DNA of 64,000 nt from Buxus sempervirens. Lineage: Eukaryota; Streptophyta; Magnoliopsida; Buxales; Buxaceae. The notes beneath the pieces are model-generated. The model did no database searches and was not told where the DNA came from. It saw nothing but the letters and a program-made list of their open reading frames with translations. The DNA is taken from contig OX387184.1 of the NCBI GenBank assembly GCA_947561395.2, positions 13,496,205 through 13,560,204 on the forward strand. The letters are read 5' to 3'. The position numbers were made by a program, and so were the translations under genes. Positions 60,958 to 64,000 of the stretch are shown here, one piece after another; position 1 is the stretch's first letter, and each line of letters starts with the position of its first letter.

Positions 60958-61038
60958 GGGGCGGCGGCGCAGTTGGCTAGCGCGTAGGTCTCAAAGCTTG
61001 TTATCCTGAGGTCGAGAGTTCGAGCATCTCTCATCCCA
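60958..61038 (+). pseudogene. Elongator tRNA-Met-like gene, copy 3, altered
   Basis: All arms are present (81 nt including a short intron), unlike copy 1. But the anticodon loop is CTCAAA, so CAT has become CAA. The intron is shortened to about gcttgtt. The acceptor stem has ggggCgg against tcatccca, with a mismatch and a wobble, and the T stem has A opposite G (gagcatctc). It is best called a tRNA pseudogene. A second 3' half with an intact T stem (gagcctctc) follows in the tandem duplication at 61174. Confidence 0.7.
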
Positions 61039-61362
61039 TACCATTTTCATCCCGTCCAGTTTTAATAAAATGACAGCTCGCAGTTCCTGAAGAATCTGAT
61101 CTACAAGTATGGGCAGTACAGCCCTGTCTCCTTTTTTGGGATAAGGAGCTGTTCTGAAGAATTATAGGTTGCCAAGCTTGTTATCCTGAGGTCGAGAGTT
61201 CGAGCCTCTCTCATCCCATACCATTTTATTCATTTTCATCCCGTCCAGTTTTAATAAAATGACAGCTCGCAGTTCCTGAAGAATCTGATCTACAAGTATG
61301 GGCAGTACAGCCCTGTCTCCTTTTTTGGGATAAGGAGCTGTTCTGAAGAATTATAGGTTGCC
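60994..61362. repeat. 180/189-bp tandem duplication starting inside the tRNA
   Basis: Unit 1 is 60994-61173 and unit 2 is 61174-61362, the second with an extra ~9 bp (attcatttt). Each begins at aagcttgttatcctgagg, in the tRNA intron, and ends at ttataggttgcc. So the second copy carries a tRNA 3' half without its 5' half. Confidence 0.92.
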
Positions 61363-62157
61363 ACCTCTAAAACATCTTAGCATCTTGAAACGATTTGATG
61401 CCTTGTACAATCCTCTTATAGGCAAAATACCAAATGATGTTGAATTCATGTTCACCACGGTCCATTGTTAAACTCGAATCTTACCTTAAACACATTGATA
61501 CGCATTCCCCATATATAAATCATTTACGCCAGAAAACATAAAAATTGGCTAGCCTCTCTTCTTTGTTTATGCAACAAAAATATCATTATCAACTACTGAG
61601 ACCCATGCATGAACTCTCATAAACAAGCTAATACAGCGACACCCAATAATCCATTATCCAGAAGTATGCTTACAACAGATTACGCTCAGATATTATATCC
61701 ATATTTCTTCTCTACTTTTCTAAGTGAATATAAGGAAGATTTTCAAAGGAAAATTGGACATCAATCTTAACAAACGGGCCGTTGTATATAGATCATGGTC
61801 ATTGGAAAAATGCTTACCTGTTGCTTAAATATTGCAATTTCTTTGTAATAAATCAAAGAGAGAGGGAAATGGGAACTCAAAGGCACACTGGAATTAAGGA
61901 AAACTACCTAAAATTTTCTTCCTTGCCTTTTCTCCAGCATGTTTATAAATAAGACAAAGCGAGTCCAGAAGGATAATCTATACTTTGCTACAGATGATTG
62001 CCCAATCTTCGTCTTTCCTGACTGAGAAGTCAGTATCAAATTTCCCTTTAGCATATGCATCAAAAACAGTCCAGTATCACTCACCGACAAGAAAGAATTG
62101 GGCATGACTCAGGATCAGCAAGATTTGTACTAGAACATACATTTTTCACCCCTGCAG
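61363..62157. other. 3' flank of the DnaJ gene
   Basis: Shared with copy 1 (5175-5735) up to about 61940, then unique. It should include the DnaJ 3' UTR. No other gene recognised. Confidence 0.6.
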
Positions 62158-63907
62158 CTATCTCCTACTGGTTGCCATCTTGGCCTTGTTTAGGTTTGCA
62201 AGCTCTTCAATCAGCTTCCTCTCTTCACTGCTCAGCCTTTTAGGGATCTCTACTTGCACCCGGACCAATTGATCACCTCTCATATTGCTTTTATTGAGTA
62301 GGGGCACACCTTTCTTTGCCATCACCAGTGTCGTGCTTGGCTGGGTACCAGGTGGGATCTTCAAGTCAACGACGCCATCCACTGTAGGAACCTTGACTGT
62401 CGTCCCTAAAATTGCATCAACATATGACACCTTGCACGTGTAGAGGATGTTCGTGTCATCACGTTTCAAAACGGGGTCAGGAAGAACGTCAATAATGACA
62501 AAAAGGTCTCCTGGAGCTCCACCTCTCTTTCCAGAATTTCCTTCTGATCGGACCCTTAATCTGCTACCAGAGTCCACTCCAGCTGGAACTTTCAGACTAA
62601 TGCGCTTCGTTCTTCTCACTCTACCATCCCCACCACATGTGTTGCAAGGAGTGGATGATTCACCAGTCCCTCCACAAGTGGAGCAAGTCATTACCTGCTG
62701 GAAGACACCCAATGGGGTCCTTGCGGATGATATAACCTGGCCTTGCCCCCCACATGTACCACACGTGGATGGCTTGGTCCCTGGTTTGGCACCTGAGCCA
62801 TTGCAGGTGCCACAGATCTCTAGTCGGGTTATCTCAATCTCTTTCTCTACCCCAAAAACTGCTTCCTTGAAATTTAAGACCAGATTGTAAACCTCATCCT
62901 CGCCATCTACTGCCCTATTCCTGGAACCTCTGCCACCCATACCACCCATACCACCCATACCGCCCATACCCTCAAATAATGATTCAAATAGATCAAAAGG
63001 GTTGCTGAAATCCTGCAACCATGAATAATCAATGCCAATTAGAGTTGATTCATATCAAGGAAATATAGAACTTGAATTTATCTGTCACTGTAAGAGAACT
63101 CACCCCCATGCCCATGCCAGAACCTTTAAGACCAGCCTCTCCGTACTTGTCATATAAGGAACGTTTTTCATCATCTGACAAAACCTGCAGAAGCACGTTA
63201 TAACTTTTCAGATCAACTATAAATCATCTGTCTCTAATTTGCCACACTCAAATATGAGGAAACTTGAAGGATGATCGCAAAATTAGAGTCTACCTCATAA
63301 GCATTGCTTATCTCTTTGAATTTCTTCTCTGCATCAGGTTCTCTGCAGCATAAAATAAAATCAATCCCCAATACAGATTTTATAATCAGCAAAACAAAAC
63401 AAACTCTGAATACAATAAAGATGAAATGTTAAGTAAAATATGTGTGAGTGCTGTGTGTCGTTCCTTAAAAAAAACACAATCTTTTTTCAATCAGAGCATA
63501 CAGAGACCCAATGCATTTATCTATCATATGTGTGTGAGTGCCCTTCCTTAAAAACCAAGATGAGCTTTCCCCAATCAATGCACACACACAAACCCTGACA
63601 TATACTTTGCGCACAGAGATAATCTGGGTAAATCATGCCAAGAATAAATTTGTGAGCTTCTCATTGCAAGCATATCCACATAAGATTTAATTCAAGGTGA
63701 TTTCCATTATATCTCATGGCTGATTATATGTGCACACATATAGCCATGTTTTCTCACAACACTTGCAGACTCTCTGCAGCATTTCTACTTGCTTTTTTTT
63801 TCTTCTTCCCCTCATCGGTAATGAGAATATATTGTTAACAGATAGAATGTACAGAGGAGAATTGCAATCAATAACTTCAGCGAAAGATGCTTAAGTGCAA
63901 CTCCCGA

Positions 63908-63988
<81 letters not shown>

Positions 63989-64000
63989 TTCCCTTGAAGG
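62158..64000 (-). CDS. Plastid DnaJ (DJA-type Hsp40) co-chaperone, 5' end beyond the window
   Basis: Exons in transcription order: 63294-63342 ([16 protein letters not shown]), 63104-63184 ([20 protein letters not shown]) and 62158-63012 (284 aa). These give the end of the J domain, [15 protein letters not shown], a Gly/Met-rich linker (GMGGMGG), four zinc-binding repeats ([32 protein letters not shown]) and the substrate-binding C-terminal domain ([19 protein letters not shown]). It recruits Hsp70 to clients. Plastid location follows from transit-peptide exons kept in copies 1 and 2. It is closest in memory to Arabidopsis At1g80030 and DJA5/6. The exon with the HPD motif and the transit exons are not found up to 64000, so they lie outside. 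No lesion seen. Confidence 0.92.
63343..64000 (-). other. DnaJ intron with a (GA)n microsatellite
   Basis: No J-domain helix II exon is visible here. A long perfect GA tract (about 63921-63984), preceded by gata repeats from 63910, ends near 63985. Since the upstream exon must exist, this is intronic DNA. Confidence 0.7.
63910..63985. repeat. (GATA)n(GA)n microsatellite
   Basis: Three GATA-type units, then about 32 GA dinucleotides, likely polymorphic. Confidence 0.95.

Larger units (their letters stand above)
52313..61940. repeat. Segmental duplication, copy 3
   Basis: Aligns with 1-5735 of copy 1, broken by two blocks absent there: 54450-55560 (LINE and F-box-like pieces) and 57484-60525 (RRM pseudogene and AT-rich DNA). 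It runs into the DnaJ body at 62158, which copies 1 and 2 lack, so copy 3 best shows the ancestral order. Confidence 0.9.

Noticed and set aside
62447-62890. 147-codon plus-strand frame
   Set aside because: It is the antisense shadow of the DnaJ zinc-finger exon; the minus strand has the four CxxCxGxG repeats.

Overview
The window is nuclear DNA from a eudicot plant. Genes are spliced with GT..AG introns, and the protein families are plant-specific: a plastid DnaJ, a mitochondrial glycine-cleavage H protein, a plant PPR protein, an SAG12-type papain-like protease, an egg-cell/prolamin-like secreted protein, and an intron-bearing elongator tRNA-Met. Intergenic DNA is AT-rich and full of transposon debris. 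The last exon of the H-protein gene (27.2 kb) and the PPR gene (34.5-37.0 kb) match Arabidopsis At2g35120 and At2g35130, which are neighbours there, so this part is an old syntenic block.

The dominant structure is a segmental triplication. Copy 1 (1-15392), copy 2 (37693-50026) and copy 3 (52313-~61940, probably continuing past the window) share one ancestral unit: an AT-rich flank, an elongator tRNA-Met, a plastid DnaJ gene (minus), an inverted duplication of an unknown plant gene called X here, and an AT-rich tail. The PPR gene (34588-37692) precedes copy 2 and is repeated in damaged form (50027-52312) before copy 3. Copies differ by kilobase-scale deletions and insertions. Only the 5' exons of DnaJ survive in copies 1 and 2, and copy 3 has the intact 3' body. 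I rebuilt the exon phases across copies and they agree. Gene X is open in copy 2 (394 aa) and has a single nonsense codon in copy 1.

The centre (15641-26190) is a second, separate tandem array: a prolamin-like gene (minus) followed by a papain-like protease gene (plus), present twice, plus a short third start. One prolamin-like gene is intact (20355-20831). The other has a 95-bp deletion, and both protease copies are dead. The second protease copy carries a 2.3-kb insertion that looks like a solo LTR and contains an exact 39-bp-period array of small hairpins.

Between 26.2 and 34.5 kb lie an eroded glycine-cleavage H-protein gene (first and last exons seen, lipoyl core not found), a 1.4-kb fold-back element nested in another repeat, short tandem repeats and a possible LINE tail. 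Copy 3 also holds a LINE 3' fragment with RNase H, a broken RRM gene and 2 kb of very AT-rich DNA.

Genes most likely functional: the DnaJ in copy 3 (5' end outside the window), gene X copy 2, the prolamin-like gene at 20355-20831, and probably the PPR gene, whose 5' end I could not define.
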